DNA of 64,000 nt from Alicyclobacillus hesperidum (lineage in GTDB: Bacteria > Bacillota > Bacilli > Alicyclobacillales > Alicyclobacillaceae): contig NZ_FNOJ01000006.1 in NCBI RefSeq assembly GCF_900107035.1, positions 1-64,000 of the forward strand, read 5' to 3'. How positions within the stretch are numbered: position 1 is the stretch's first letter; each line of letters starts with the position of its first letter. The notes beneath the pieces were generated by a model. The model did not search any database, was not told the origin of the DNA, and worked only from the letters and a program-made list of their open reading frames with translations. The position numbers and the translations under genes are program-made. This document shows, one piece after another, positions 1 to 10,211 of this stretch.

Positions 1-19
1 TTTAGTTTTCAAGGAGCGA
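1..19 (-). promoter_or_regulatory. boxA-like leader of an rRNA operon
   Basis: On the minus strand this edge reads CGCTCCTTGAAAACTAAA. It closely resembles the boxA/leader sequence (TGTTCTTTGAAAACTAAA type) that precedes 16S rRNA in Bacilli. Together with the two upstream promoters and the lysS neighbour, which is followed by rRNA operons in B. subtilis, this suggests that 16S rRNA starts a short way beyond the left edge. No mature rRNA is visible in the window. Confidence 0.65.
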
Positions 20-172
20 CGCTACCGTTCGAGGCAGCCCAATCAATATATCACATCTCACACTTCATCGTCAACCGGTAAGTTTTGCACCGCTCACGCA
101 CTCGCGAGCATAGCATCGTAACCGACTGGCCACCGGGCGTCGCAAACTGCGCCGTCCGCAGCGGCATCGACT

Positions 173-201
173 ACTATACTACGCAGGAAGGAGATTGTCC
201 A
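173..201 (-). promoter_or_regulatory. Proximal rRNA operon promoter (P2), sigma-A type
   Basis: The minus strand has TGGACA (201-196), a 17-nt spacer and TATAGT (178-173). It lies about 115 nt downstream of a second sigma-A promoter and reads towards the boxA-like leader at the edge. Tandem promoters are the usual arrangement for Bacillus rRNA operons. Confidence 0.6.
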
Positions 202-292
202 CTAGAAGATGTTGGTGAACCAACTCGTCTTTGAGGAACCTCACAACGCGTAGTGTAGCAAGATGAAGGCCGCCATCACGGCGGCGAAAAGC

Positions 293-321
293 ATACTAAC
301 ACCTTTCGCCGCCTGTGTCAA
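293..321 (-). promoter_or_regulatory. Distal rRNA operon promoter (P1), sigma-A type
   Basis: The minus strand has a perfect -35 TTGACA (321-316), a 17-nt spacer and -10 TAGTAT (298-293), starting about 25 nt beyond the lysS stop codon. No clear terminator separates lysS from it. Between the two promoters and down to the edge I see no coding sequence. Confidence 0.65.
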
Positions 322-344
322 GCGCCACCCGCACATGCTGTGAA

Positions 345-2385
<2,041 letters not shown>

Positions 2386-2433
2386 ATGCCTTCTCTCCTT
2401 TACACAAGCCAGTGAACGATTCATATGCGACAA

Positions 2434-2462
2434 GCGTGCCTACCATGTATATGGCAGCACGC
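2434..2462 (-). repeat. Hairpin in the greA leader
   Basis: A 29-nt inverted repeat with arms GCGTGC/GCACGC and an inner CCAT/ATGG pairing sits between the greA promoter and its ribosome binding site. No T-run follows on the minus strand, so it does not look like a simple terminator. It may be a leader regulatory structure; this is inference from sequence pairing only. Confidence 0.4.
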
Positions 2463-2526
2463 GCATTCCAAGGGCCATCGCTGTCGAGAAGACGCCGAGC
2501 GAGAGGCTGTCGATGATCTATGCGCC

Positions 2527-2555
2527 ATTATAGAGACGGCCCCACAGATTGTCAA
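2527..2555 (-). promoter_or_regulatory. Consensus sigma-A promoter of greA-lysS
   Basis: The minus strand has TTGACA (2555-2550), exactly 17 nt, then TATAAT (2532-2527): a perfect match to the vegetative consensus. The -35 overlaps the stop codon of the upstream yazB-like gene. Confidence 0.85.
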
Positions 2556-2806
2556 CGGACGTTCCGCTTGGCTTCTGTGTCATCATTGTCCACAGCTTCA
2601 GACCCGGAACGACCAAACAACTCATCTTCACTAATCTGCAAGATGCGGGATATTTCGCCGATCAGCTGGGGAGTCGGAACTCGGGTGCCACGCTCGAGTG
2701 AACCCACAATCGCGACACTGACACCTAATTTCTGCGCTAATTCGACCTGTGTCAAGTTTTTCAGTTTCCGAAACGCCCGTAGCTTTCTACCAAAAACGTC
2801 CGACAT
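2552..2806 (-). CDS. yazB: Small Xre-type helix-turn-helix protein, YazB-like
   Basis: An 84-residue protein that is mostly one HTH_3 domain (about residues 5-60) with the recognition-helix region TQVELAQKLGVSVAIVGSLERG. The target is unknown. B. subtilis has a small HTH gene, yazB, in this same position after folK, which is the basis for the symbol. The start ATG at 2806 has GGAGATGAGG upstream, and the gene overlaps the folK end by 20 nt, so the two are probably co-translated. The C-terminal tail after residue 65 is acidic and looks disordered. Confidence 0.8.
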   Translation of the reverse strand: MSDVFGRKLRAFRKLKNLTQVELAQKLGVSVAIVGSLERGTRVPTPQLIGEISRILQISEDELFGRSGSEAVDNDDTEAKRNVR

Positions 2807-3293
2807 ATCGCACCTCATCTCCAGCCTGCAAAGACCTTGCAAGTTCTGCCATCCGGATCCCCCCCAACGCCGGGCGATCCGGCGTCATGTCCGCCAGCGG
2901 AACGATCACAAAAGCCCGCTCCCACATTCGCGGGTGGGGAATCTGCAAATCGGAAACGCAATAGTATTCGTTGTCATACAACAGGATGTCGAGATCGAGC
3001 GTACGTGGTCCGAAGCGGATTGTGCGTTCGCGTCCCGCCTCCTGCTCAAGGCGAGATAGGTGCCCGAGGATCTCGCGCGGCTTGGCGTTGGTACGCAAAT
3101 GAACGACCATATTGAGAAACTTGCCTTGATCTAGATATCCCACAGGTTCTGTTTCATAGACAGGTGAACATTGCACAACTGTTCCAATATCGCTTAACCC
3201 ACACACTGCAGCATCGAGATGAAATAGGCGCTTGCCCACATTGGATCCTGCCCCAATATAGACATCATGTGCCTCATCATGCGCTTGAAGCAT
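2787..3293 (-). CDS. folK: 6-hydroxymethyl-7,8-dihydropterin pyrophosphokinase
   Basis: Transfers pyrophosphate from ATP to 6-hydroxymethyl-dihydropterin, the step before dihydropteroate synthase in folate synthesis. The 168-residue protein has the HPPK signatures GSNVGKR near the N-terminus and GPRTLDLDILLYD with PHPRMWERAF in the second half. I prefer the ATG at 3293, which has GGAGGCGA upstream, over a TTG two codons earlier. It overlaps folP by 17 nt. The usual folB (dihydroneopterin aldolase) gene between folP and folK is absent here. Confidence 0.93.
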   Translation of the reverse strand: MLQAHDEAHDVYIGAGSNVGKRLFHLDAAVCGLSDIGTVVQCSPVYETEPVGYLDQGKFLNMVVHLRTNAKPREILGHLSRLEQEAGRERTIRFGPRTLDLDILLYDNEYYCVSDLQIPHPRMWERAFVIVPLADMTPDRPALGGIRMAELARSLQAGDEVRYVGRFW

Positions 3294-4053
3294 GGACAAT
3301 CGCCTCCATCATCCGACACAATCGAACCGTCGCGCGCACATCGTGAACACGGATGATCTCCACACCTTGAATCACTGCGTAAGCAGCGGTCGCAAGGCTG
3401 CCCTCGAGCCGTTCGCCCACCGGCAAGTCCAACACGTTACCTATCACGCGTTTTCGACTCGTCCCAAGCAAGACCGGGTAACCCAAAGCACGAAACTTGT
3501 CGATCTCGCTTATGCACGCAAGGTTTTGCGCCTGGGTTTTCGCAAAACCCACCCCCGGATCGACAATCAGTTGTCCTGGTTGCACACCGCTCTCCAGAAG
3601 GCGATCAATTCCGTAACGAACTTCAGCCACGAAGCCGTCGACGGTAAGCGACGGCTCGATATGCGAACGGTTGTGCATATACACGTACTGTGAACCGGTC
3701 TCGCGAACGATGCGGGCCATATCGGGATCCGCAGCAGCAGACACATCATTGATAATGTCGACGCCCATGTCGGCAGCCCGACGCGCTGTCTGTGCGTGAT
3801 ACGTATCGACAGAAATCGGCACCGATAGTTCGCGACACAATCTCGTAAGGACGGGCTTTAATCGTTGCCACTCCGTATCGGGATCAACAGGCTTGAATCC
3901 CGGGCGTGTGCTTTCCGCACCGATGTCGATCAGCTCAGCCCCCTCGTCCACCATGGCGAACGCGCGCTCACTTGCCGCTCCCGGATCAACATAACGCCCA
4001 CCATCAGAAAACGAATCCGGCGTGACATTCAAGATGCCCATGACACGTGTCAT
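3277..4053 (-). CDS. folP: Dihydropteroate synthase
   Basis: Condenses 6-hydroxymethyl-dihydropterin pyrophosphate with p-aminobenzoate to give dihydropteroate; the sulfonamide target. The 258-residue TIM-barrel protein starts almost directly with the signature NVTPDSFSDGG and has DIGAESTRPG around residue 45. The N-terminus is a little short for the family. The start overlaps the hslO stop as ATGA, which supports the chosen start and translational coupling. p-Aminobenzoate genes and folB, which flank this gene in B. subtilis, are missing from the window. Confidence 0.95.
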   Translation of the reverse strand: MTRVMGILNVTPDSFSDGGRYVDPGAASERAFAMVDEGAELIDIGAESTRPGFKPVDPDTEWQRLKPVLTRLCRELSVPISVDTYHAQTARRAADMGVDIINDVSAAADPDMARIVRETGSQYVYMHNRSHIEPSLTVDGFVAEVRYGIDRLLESGVQPGQLIVDPGVGFAKTQAQNLACISEIDKFRALGYPVLLGTSRKRVIGNVLDLPVGERLEGSLATAAYAVIQGVEIIRVHDVRATVRLCRMMEAIVHASSA

Positions 4054-4955
4054 ACGGTTCCTTCACCCTCATGATCCACGGTTGTCTGCAGTGTCGCCAT
4101 CATCGACTCAAGTTCCTCTTCTTCAAACGTGTAGACGTTCCCACAAAAGTGGCAAGTAACTTCTGCAATACCCTGCTCCCTGCGGATGGCCCCAAGCTCA
4201 TCCGTCCCCAAGTTGAGCAAAATCCGTTTAATGCGCTCATACGAACATTTGCAGCGAAAGCGCACATCTTGCATAGCCAATATCTGTGCATCAGGGAAAA
4301 TTTCGTGTAGCAGAGCCTCTGCGCTCGCATGTGACTCGAGGAACGAAGTCACACTTGGCACTCGCTTCAGCCCTTCTTCGACGTAGGCAATATCGTCCTC
4401 ACGATGGTCTGGCATCAATTGAATAAGAAATCCTCCGGCAACAATGGGTACGTCATCAGTGCCGACGAGCACACCCGCACCGACGGCGGATGGCGTCTGT
4501 TCGGATGTTACGAAATAATACGTAAAATCATCGGCGATCTCACCTGTCTGCAGTTCGCTGCTGCTCGTGTAGTAATCCCGCAAGCCCGTGTCTCGAATGA
4601 CATATAATTGACCGCGCCCGACAGCACCACCAACGTCCAATTTGCCAGCCGCGTTGAGAGGAAGATCGACATACGGGTTGTCCACATAACCGCGGACGTC
4701 TCCGTTAGGCAGAGCCTCCACCCAAATTTGTCCAATCGGGCCATCCCCTGCGACTTTGACGGTAAGTGACTCCTCATTTTTCAACAGCATGGCCATCATC
4801 GCCGAGATCGAAGCGGTACGGCCAAGCGCGGCGGTGGCTACAGGCCACGTGTCGTGCCGCTTTTGTAATGTCGCGACAAGTTCCGTCGTCACACAGGTGA
4901 GCACACGCACACGACCTTCGCGAGCAATAGCTCGAATGATTCGATCCGTCGTCAT
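4050..4955 (-). CDS. hslO: Redox-regulated chaperone Hsp33
   Basis: A holdase chaperone activated by oxidation and unfolding, acting in the cytoplasm during oxidative stress. The 301-residue protein has the full Hsp33 layout: an N-terminal substrate-binding domain and a C-terminal zinc switch with the four redox cysteines in CKC (about residue 236) and CHFC (about residue 270). The start ATG has GGAGGATTACC upstream. It lies 40 nt after an HD-GYP gene and overlaps folP by 4 nt, so it is probably in one transcript with the folate genes. Confidence 0.95.
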   Translation of the reverse strand: MTTDRIIRAIAREGRVRVLTCVTTELVATLQKRHDTWPVATAALGRTASISAMMAMLLKNEESLTVKVAGDGPIGQIWVEALPNGDVRGYVDNPYVDLPLNAAGKLDVGGAVGRGQLYVIRDTGLRDYYTSSSELQTGEIADDFTYYFVTSEQTPSAVGAGVLVGTDDVPIVAGGFLIQLMPDHREDDIAYVEEGLKRVPSVTSFLESHASAEALLHEIFPDAQILAMQDVRFRCKCSYERIKRILLNLGTDELGAIRREQGIAEVTCHFCGNVYTFEEEELESMMATLQTTVDHEGEGTV

Positions 4956-4994
4956 GGTAATCCTCCAACCCCCGTATTTGAGCTAGACTGCTTG

Positions 4995-6074
4995 TTAAGA
5001 TTCACACGCTTCAATCCGAATATCACTTACAGTTGCTAGGTCGATCTCATATGGGACAATCGCTTGGCCATGTTCATCTTCGATAACCCGCACAATGGGA
5101 AACTGAAGATGCTCTGAGGAACGCACAACAACGGCAAGATGCCCATTTGAAAGACGTACGGACATCCCGATTGGGTAAATCGAGATGGTTTCCAAGAAGG
5201 CCCGCACCGCAAAATCCGAAAAGCGCCCTTTCGCGTGTTCGTCTTGGATCACCCTCATCGCATCATGAGGCAAAAACGCCCGCCGATACACGCGATTTGC
5301 GGTCAAAGCTTCGTACACGTCAGCGACCGCCGACAACTGACTGAATGGATGGATGTCCTTCCCTGTTAGGCCGCCTGGGTACCCGCTCCCATCCATGCGC
5401 TCGTGATGTTGCAGCGCAATGATGGAAGAACGTGCAGAGATGTCCCCCTGCCGGCTGAGTATGTCATAACCGAGCTGCGCGTGGCGCTGAACTTCTTGAA
5501 ATTCCTCATCTGACAAACGCCCAGGCTTTTGCAGCACACTGGCGTCGATGCAGAGCTTACCCACATCATGTAGTAAGGTTCCGATACCAAGATCAATTAA
5601 TTCCGATTTGTTCAGTCCCATGTGCATACCCAACGCAAGTGCATAAAATGTCACATTCACCGAATGGTGAAAAAGTTCACCATCCGTCACATAGACCGAG
5701 CTGAGTTGGTCGCCCGCGGCGCCACTCTCTTTAAGTTGCGCGATCACGTCCTCGACCACCGGAGCAAAGGACTGCCGCAACCGCTTGGGCTGAACATACG
5801 GTGTAAATTGAGTGGTGGCAAGTTCGTGCAAGGTATCGTACGTCATCCCGAGCAATTGCACTTTCGTGCGCTCGTCGACAATTTCACGTACCAAAATGTC
5901 ATCCGTCGCCCGATTTTCGATGCAGACCGCACGGACGCCCACCTCGCCAAGACGGCGAATCAGACTCTCGGTCAGTACAACGCCCCGTGCCAACAGGGTC
6001 CTTCCTCGTTTGTCCGCCACCCTTTGTGCTAACACAGAGTTTGGCTTAACGTATTGTAAGGCGACCCACCTCAC
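4995..6074 (-). CDS. HD-GYP domain protein, probable cyclic-di-GMP phosphodiesterase
   Basis: The 359-residue protein has about 130 N-terminal residues without an assigned domain, an HD-GYP domain (roughly residues 130-310) and a short C-terminal extension. Visible motifs are LLHDVGK (the HD metal pair), HHERMDGSGYPGG (the GYP signature) and QLSAVADVYEALT. HD-GYP enzymes hydrolyse cyclic di-GMP, but activity here is inferred from motifs only. No transmembrane or receiver domain is seen. The start is probably GTG 6074, with GGAGGG about 11 nt upstream. In B. subtilis the ftsH-hslO interval holds coaX instead, so this is a lineage-specific gene. Confidence 0.88.
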   Translation of the reverse strand: MRWVALQYVKPNSVLAQRVADKRGRTLLARGVVLTESLIRRLGEVGVRAVCIENRATDDILVREIVDERTKVQLLGMTYDTLHELATTQFTPYVQPKRLRQSFAPVVEDVIAQLKESGAAGDQLSSVYVTDGELFHHSVNVTFYALALGMHMGLNKSELIDLGIGTLLHDVGKLCIDASVLQKPGRLSDEEFQEVQRHAQLGYDILSRQGDISARSSIIALQHHERMDGSGYPGGLTGKDIHPFSQLSAVADVYEALTANRVYRRAFLPHDAMRVIQDEHAKGRFSDFAVRAFLETISIYPIGMSVRLSNGHLAVVVRSSEHLQFPIVRVIEDEHGQAIVPYEIDLATVSDIRIEACES

Positions 6075-6132
6075 GGGAAAAATCCCTCCATCGCGATATC
6101 ATGATTGTTGTCGAATCCCATAACTATTTCAC

Positions 6133-6163
6133 AAAAAAGCCTCCGAGTTCCTGCCTCGGAGGC
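6133..6163 (-). terminator. Intrinsic terminator after ftsH
   Basis: A perfect 9-bp stem (6139-6147 paired with 6155-6163, GCCTCCGAG on the plus strand) with a 7-nt loop is followed on the minus strand by six T residues. It separates ftsH from the HD-GYP gene. Confidence 0.9.
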
Positions 6164-6180
6164 ACAATTTGTGATTCAAA

Positions 6181-7989
6181 TCAGCCACAGCTTTCCATGA
6201 TCTCACGAACCTCTTGTTCGTCAATCGTCTCTTTTTCCAGCAGTCGCTCTGCCAGCGCATTGAGACAAGCTCGCTTCTCCGTCAGAATCTTACGCGTACG
6301 TTCATGGCACGCCTCGACAATATCGCGCATCTCTTTGTCGATTTCGAAGGCAACCTGGTCGCTGTAATTCTGCTCTCCCTGTAAATCTCGCCCCAAGAAT
6401 ATCTGTCCGCCTTGACGGTTGCCGTATTGCAACAGACCGAGTCGGTCGCTCATGCCATATTCGGTAATCATTTGACGAGCGACCGTGGTCACGCGCTCCA
6501 AGTCGCCTGATGCACCGGTACTGATTTCCCCAAACACAATCTCTTCTGCAACCCGACCACCCAAGGTCATACAAATTTCATCGAGCATTTGCTGTTTCGT
6601 AATGAAATACCTGTCCTCTTTGGGTAGCGATAGGGTATAGCCGCCAGCCATGCCGCGCGGCACAATGGTCACCTTATGTACCGTGCGCTCGGGTTGTACG
6701 AAATAGCCAACCACCGCGTGCCCCGCCTCGTGAAACGCCACCAACCGACGTTCCTGTTCACTCATGACACGACTTCGCTTCTCAGGCCCAGCCATCACGC
6801 GGTCAATCGCTTCGTCGATATCGCCTTCCGTGATCTCCCGCTCCCGTCTGCGCGCCGCCAATAAAGCGGCTTCGTTCAGGACGTTTTCAAGGTCAGCACC
6901 GGTAAACCCTGGCGTACGCTTCGCAATGGTCTCCAAGTTAATACCCTTGGCAAAGGGTTTGTTGCGCGCGTGCACACGTAGAATCTCTTCGCGTCCCTTG
7001 ACGTCGGGACGGTTGACGACAATTTGCCGATCCATGCGCCCAGGCCGAAGTAGAGCCGGATCAAGAATGTCAGGTCGGTTTGTCGCCGCGATGATAATAA
7101 TACCCTCATTGGCTGAGAAACCATCCATCTCGACTAACAACTGGTTGAGCGTCTGCTCGCGCTCGTCGTGCCCACCGCCAAGACCAGCACCCCGGTGGCG
7201 ACCTACAGCGTCGATTTCATCGATAAAAATGATGCAAGGTGCATTCTTCTTGGCGTTATCAAACAAGTCGCGCACACGAGATGCGCCGACACCCACGAAC
7301 ATTTCGACGAAGTCAGAACCACTGATACTGAAGAATGGAACGCCAGCTTCCCCGGCTACGGCCCGTGCAAGCAAGGTTTTACCTGTACCAGGTGGCCCAA
7401 CGAGCAAGACACCCTTCGGAATACGGGCACCAAGTGCCGAAAAGCGTTTCGGATCCTTCAGAAACTCGACGATCTCCTCGAGTTCGGCTTTTTCCTCATC
7501 CGCCCCTGCAACATCCGCAAAAGTGACCTTCCGCTTTTCCTCAGAATAGAGGCGAGCGCGACTCTTGCCAAAATTCATCACTCGGCTGCCCCCACCCTGA
7601 GCCTGATTAAACAGGAAGAACATCAGGATGAACAGGAACACAAAAGGAACCACTTGCTCTAAGAACGAAATCCAGACACTTCCACGCGGTTGTGGTGTTA
7701 CATTGAAGGAAACGTTGTGATTCGCCAAGAACGGTTCTAAATTGTTGTCATATAGGGCTCGCGTCTCAAACTTTTGCCCATTTTTCAGCGATCCATCAAT
7801 GGTTGCAGTCAGCCCTTCCGGCGTCACCTGCACCGTCCCACTGATGTCTCCATCTTTGACGTAAGTCACGAATTGCGTGTATGGAATTGGCCCGCGCGCC
7901 CGTTCTGAGCCAGTCAGATATTGCACGACGCCAACGAGTACCAACAAAATCAGCACGTATAACAGGATGCTCCGGTAAAAACGGTTCAT
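6181..7989 (-). CDS. ftsH: ATP-dependent zinc metalloprotease FtsH
   Basis: Membrane-anchored AAA+ protease for misfolded membrane proteins and regulators; in B. subtilis it is needed for sporulation. The 602-residue protein has two N-terminal membrane segments (about 6-22 and 110-128) flanking an extracytoplasmic loop. The AAA domain has Walker A GPPGTGKT and Walker [12 protein letters not shown], and the M41 protease domain has the zinc site HEAGH. Length and layout are complete. The start ATG at 7989 has GAGAGGAGGTAAGG upstream. It follows hpt but has its own extended -10 promoter, and it ends at a strong terminator. Confidence 0.97.
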   Translation of the reverse strand: MNRFYRSILLYVLILLVLVGVVQYLTGSERARGPIPYTQFVTYVKDGDISGTVQVTPEGLTATIDGSLKNGQKFETRALYDNNLEPFLANHNVSFNVTPQPRGSVWISFLEQVVPFVFLFILMFFLFNQAQGGGSRVMNFGKSRARLYSEEKRKVTFADVAGADEEKAELEEIVEFLKDPKRFSALGARIPKGVLLVGPPGTGKTLLARAVAGEAGVPFFSISGSDFVEMFVGVGASRVRDLFDNAKKNAPCIIFIDEIDAVGRHRGAGLGGGHDEREQTLNQLLVEMDGFSANEGIIIIAATNRPDILDPALLRPGRMDRQIVVNRPDVKGREEILRVHARNKPFAKGINLETIAKRTPGFTGADLENVLNEAALLAARRREREITEGDIDEAIDRVMAGPEKRSRVMSEQERRLVAFHEAGHAVVGYFVQPERTVHKVTIVPRGMAGGYTLSLPKEDRYFITKQQMLDEICMTLGGRVAEEIVFGEISTGASGDLERVTTVARQMITEYGMSDRLGLLQYGNRQGGQIFLGRDLQGEQNYSDQVAFEIDKEMRDIVEACHERTRKILTEKRACLNALAERLLEKETIDEQEVREIMESCG

Positions 7990-8019
7990 GCCTTACCTCC
8001 TCTCGGTCATGGCGCGACT

Positions 8020-8040
8020 ATTGTACCATACCCATATGGG
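8020..8040 (-). promoter_or_regulatory. ftsH promoter with internal 10-bp palindrome
   Basis: The minus strand has an extended -10 TGGTACAAT (TACAAT at 8025-8020) between hpt and ftsH. No good -35 is seen at 17 nt. The perfect palindrome CCCATATGGG (8031-8040) lies in the spacer just upstream of the -10, where a dimeric regulator could bind. Confidence 0.5.
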
Positions 8041-8055
8041 CGTTCCTAGCAATCG

Positions 8056-8622
8056 TCAAGCCTGTTCCGGCTTATCCGAATTGCCTGTCGCATAGATGTC
8101 AGATTTCAACACGCCGACGAATGGGAGGTTCCGATACCGTTCCGCATAATCGAGACCATAGCCGACAATAAATTCATTAGGCACGGTAAAGCCATAGTAA
8201 TCCGGGGCAATCTCCACCTTGCGGCCACCAGGTTTGTCGAACAAGGCTACAATACGAACCGATGCCGCTTGCCGACGAAGTAATGTATCTCGTAAATAGG
8301 CCAGCGTAAGACCAGTGTCAACAATGTCTTCGACAATAATGACGTCTCGCCCCTCAATCGGTTTGCCAAGGTCATTCAAAATGCGAACCGCACCGGAGGA
8401 TTGCGTGGAGGCGCCATAGCTGGAAATCGCCATGAAGTCCATCTCCATCGGAACCGTTACCCGCTTGACCAAATCGGCCATGAACAGCGCGGCACCCTTC
8501 AAAATGCAAATAAACAGCGGATTTTTATCATAGTAGTCCGCGCTCAACTGTGCGCCTAGCTGGCCCACCTTTTCTAGAATCGTTTGTTCATCAAATAGGA
8601 TGCGTTCTAAATCCGGATGCAT
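8056..8622 (-). CDS. hpt: Hypoxanthine phosphoribosyltransferase
   Basis: Salvages hypoxanthine and guanine with PRPP to make IMP and GMP. The 188-residue protein has the type I PRTase PRPP loop VIIVEDIVDTGLTL around residue 105 and GGRKVEIAPDYYGF in the C-terminal part. I choose ATG 8622 because GGGAGG lies 5 nt upstream; an earlier in-frame ATG would add 12 residues without family support. The order tilS-hpt-ftsH is the same as in B. subtilis, and the gap to tilS is 81 nt. Confidence 0.94.
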   Translation of the reverse strand: MHPDLERILFDEQTILEKVGQLGAQLSADYYDKNPLFICILKGAALFMADLVKRVTVPMEMDFMAISSYGASTQSSGAVRILNDLGKPIEGRDVIIVEDIVDTGLTLAYLRDTLLRRQAASVRIVALFDKPGGRKVEIAPDYYGFTVPNEFIVGYGLDYAERYRNLPFVGVLKSDIYATGNSDKPEQA

Positions 8623-8703
8623 GAGTGCCTCCCAAAACACCTGTGGTTTCTTTATCATACGCTGACCCTTTGCCGTACATGTCCCGACCCTTGCGATCCT
8701 GTC

Positions 8704-10122
8704 CTAGGCTCTCGACGCCCGCGCAAACAATACGTACCCCCCGCTTGCGCCATCCCACCTTAGCACATCTGTGCGAATCGCGCCTGGGATCCAGACGATC
8801 TCGCCACCTACGCGAATGATGGGCCACGCAGGGCGAAGCCGACGCGGAATTTTGCTGTCTGAAAACACGTCTTGCAGTTTTTTACTGCCAGCGAGTCCCA
8901 GCGGACGGACACGTAGACTTGTCGGCAGACCACAGACGATTTCCACCCGTTCCACATCGGGAACATATGCTCGCCAAGGCGATCTGCGTAGTTGTGCTGG
9001 GCGTCTCGCGAGCGGAATCGCACGAAAACGCCAGAACACATCCGCAGAAGCAAATGACAAGTGCCGTACGCGCACCAGATCCCATTGTGCAAGTGAACGG
9101 GTACCTAGCGCTTCACAGCCATGCGGTGGTGCCTGATGTCCTATGTATATGCGCCCATACTCTCGCCAAGCGCCCAAACCGTGCGACAAGCTCACAGCAG
9201 CCGAGGCAGCATCTTGGCGCAGGGCGAGTTTTCGAATTGGCTCGACATGTGAAAAAAGCCAATCCTGCGCGAAGAAACAATTCAATAGTATGTGAATAAC
9301 CCTGCGTTGTAAAGAAACGTGAAGCGCGGCAAACGCCTCGGTTGAAATTTCGACGAAACGCTCGGAGCGACGCACAACCACCTGTTCAAGCGCACGCTCT
9401 GCTTGTTCCTGCAAAAAGGACTCATCCGCCTGTAATTGTGTGGTCAGATCAAGAGTTCGCACTTCGATGGCAGGTTGAAACGTTTCGAGAACAGGAAGCA
9501 ACTCGTGCCGAATGCGGTTGCGAAAGAAGCGCGTATCCGCATTTGTCTCATCTTCTCGAAACGGAATGCCCCACGCTTTTGCATACTGTTCAATCTCACT
9601 GCGCCCTGTCTGTAATAAAGGCCGGAACAAGCGCACGCCCTCCCGCATGGTAACAGCGCGCATGGCTCCGAGGCCTGCGAGGCTTGTTCCGCGCAACCAA
9701 CGCATGACAAACGTCTCCAACTGATCTCGACTGTGGTGCGCAACCAAGCAAACGCCATGGTGGTGCAATCTCGTCCTGGTCAACAAAGCCTCATAGCGAG
9801 CACGCCGTGCGGCAGCCTCAATTCCTTCGCCGCAATGGTCCTTGACTTGTACCGGGACGATCTCGCAAGCGACTCCCAATCGAGCACATTGGTGGGCCAC
9901 GAACTTCGCATCTTCGGCCGCAGACGGTCGCAGCCCGTGATCGACATGGACGACAGAAAAGCCGCCTAAAAGCGGCTCACTTCCCTGCGTGGCGCGATGG
10001 CATAAGTGCAGCAGCACCATGGAATCGACACCACCCGAAACGCCAATCACGGCGTGGGCAGATTGAAGTTGATGGACTTTGCAAAAATGAGCAAATTCGC
10101 GTTCGATCTGGCCGTTGTTCAA
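8704..10122 (-). CDS. tilS: tRNA(Ile)-lysidine synthase
   Basis: Converts cytidine 34 of the CAU anticodon of a minor tRNA-Ile to lysidine, so that it reads AUA. The PP-loop motif SGGVDSM is near residue 28, followed by VVHVDHGLRPSAAEDA, and the C-terminal half has the TilS-type substrate-binding region. The frame runs up to 10299, but the upstream part overlaps the kinase gene and looks unlike TilS. A promoter-like extended -10 at 10156-10164 would place transcription start after an ATG at 10209, so I favour the TTG at 10122 (472 residues). The start is uncertain. Confidence 0.9.
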   Translation of the reverse strand: MNNGQIEREFAHFCKVHQLQSAHAVIGVSGGVDSMVLLHLCHRATQGSEPLLGGFSVVHVDHGLRPSAAEDAKFVAHQCARLGVACEIVPVQVKDHCGEGIEAAARRARYEALLTRTRLHHHGVCLVAHHSRDQLETFVMRWLRGTSLAGLGAMRAVTMREGVRLFRPLLQTGRSEIEQYAKAWGIPFREDETNADTRFFRNRIRHELLPVLETFQPAIEVRTLDLTTQLQADESFLQEQAERALEQVVVRRSERFVEISTEAFAALHVSLQRRVIHILLNCFFAQDWLFSHVEPIRKLALRQDAASAAVSLSHGLGAWREYGRIYIGHQAPPHGCEALGTRSLAQWDLVRVRHLSFASADVFWRFRAIPLARRPAQLRRSPWRAYVPDVERVEIVCGLPTSLRVRPLGLAGSKKLQDVFSDSKIPRRLRPAWPIIRVGGEIVWIPGAIRTDVLRWDGASGGYVLFARASRA

Positions 10123-10155
10123 TCGCGGTCCGCGCCTTTCGATGACATATCCATC

Positions 10156-10164
10156 ATTGTAGCA
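10156..10164 (-). promoter_or_regulatory. Candidate extended -10 promoter of tilS
   Basis: The minus strand reads TGCTACAAT between the kinase stop codon and the proposed tilS TTG start. A TTGCAA lies upstream at a long 19-nt spacing, so recognition would depend on the extended -10. Confidence 0.4.
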
Positions 10165-10211
10165 AATATGCCACTCAGCTTTGCAAACTACGGCAAACAG
10201 GACATCCATTT

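Noticed and set aside
6764-7549. 261-codon plus-strand frame over ftsH
   Set aside because: Shadow of the AAA domain of ftsH; the reading is Ser/Arg-rich with no domain.
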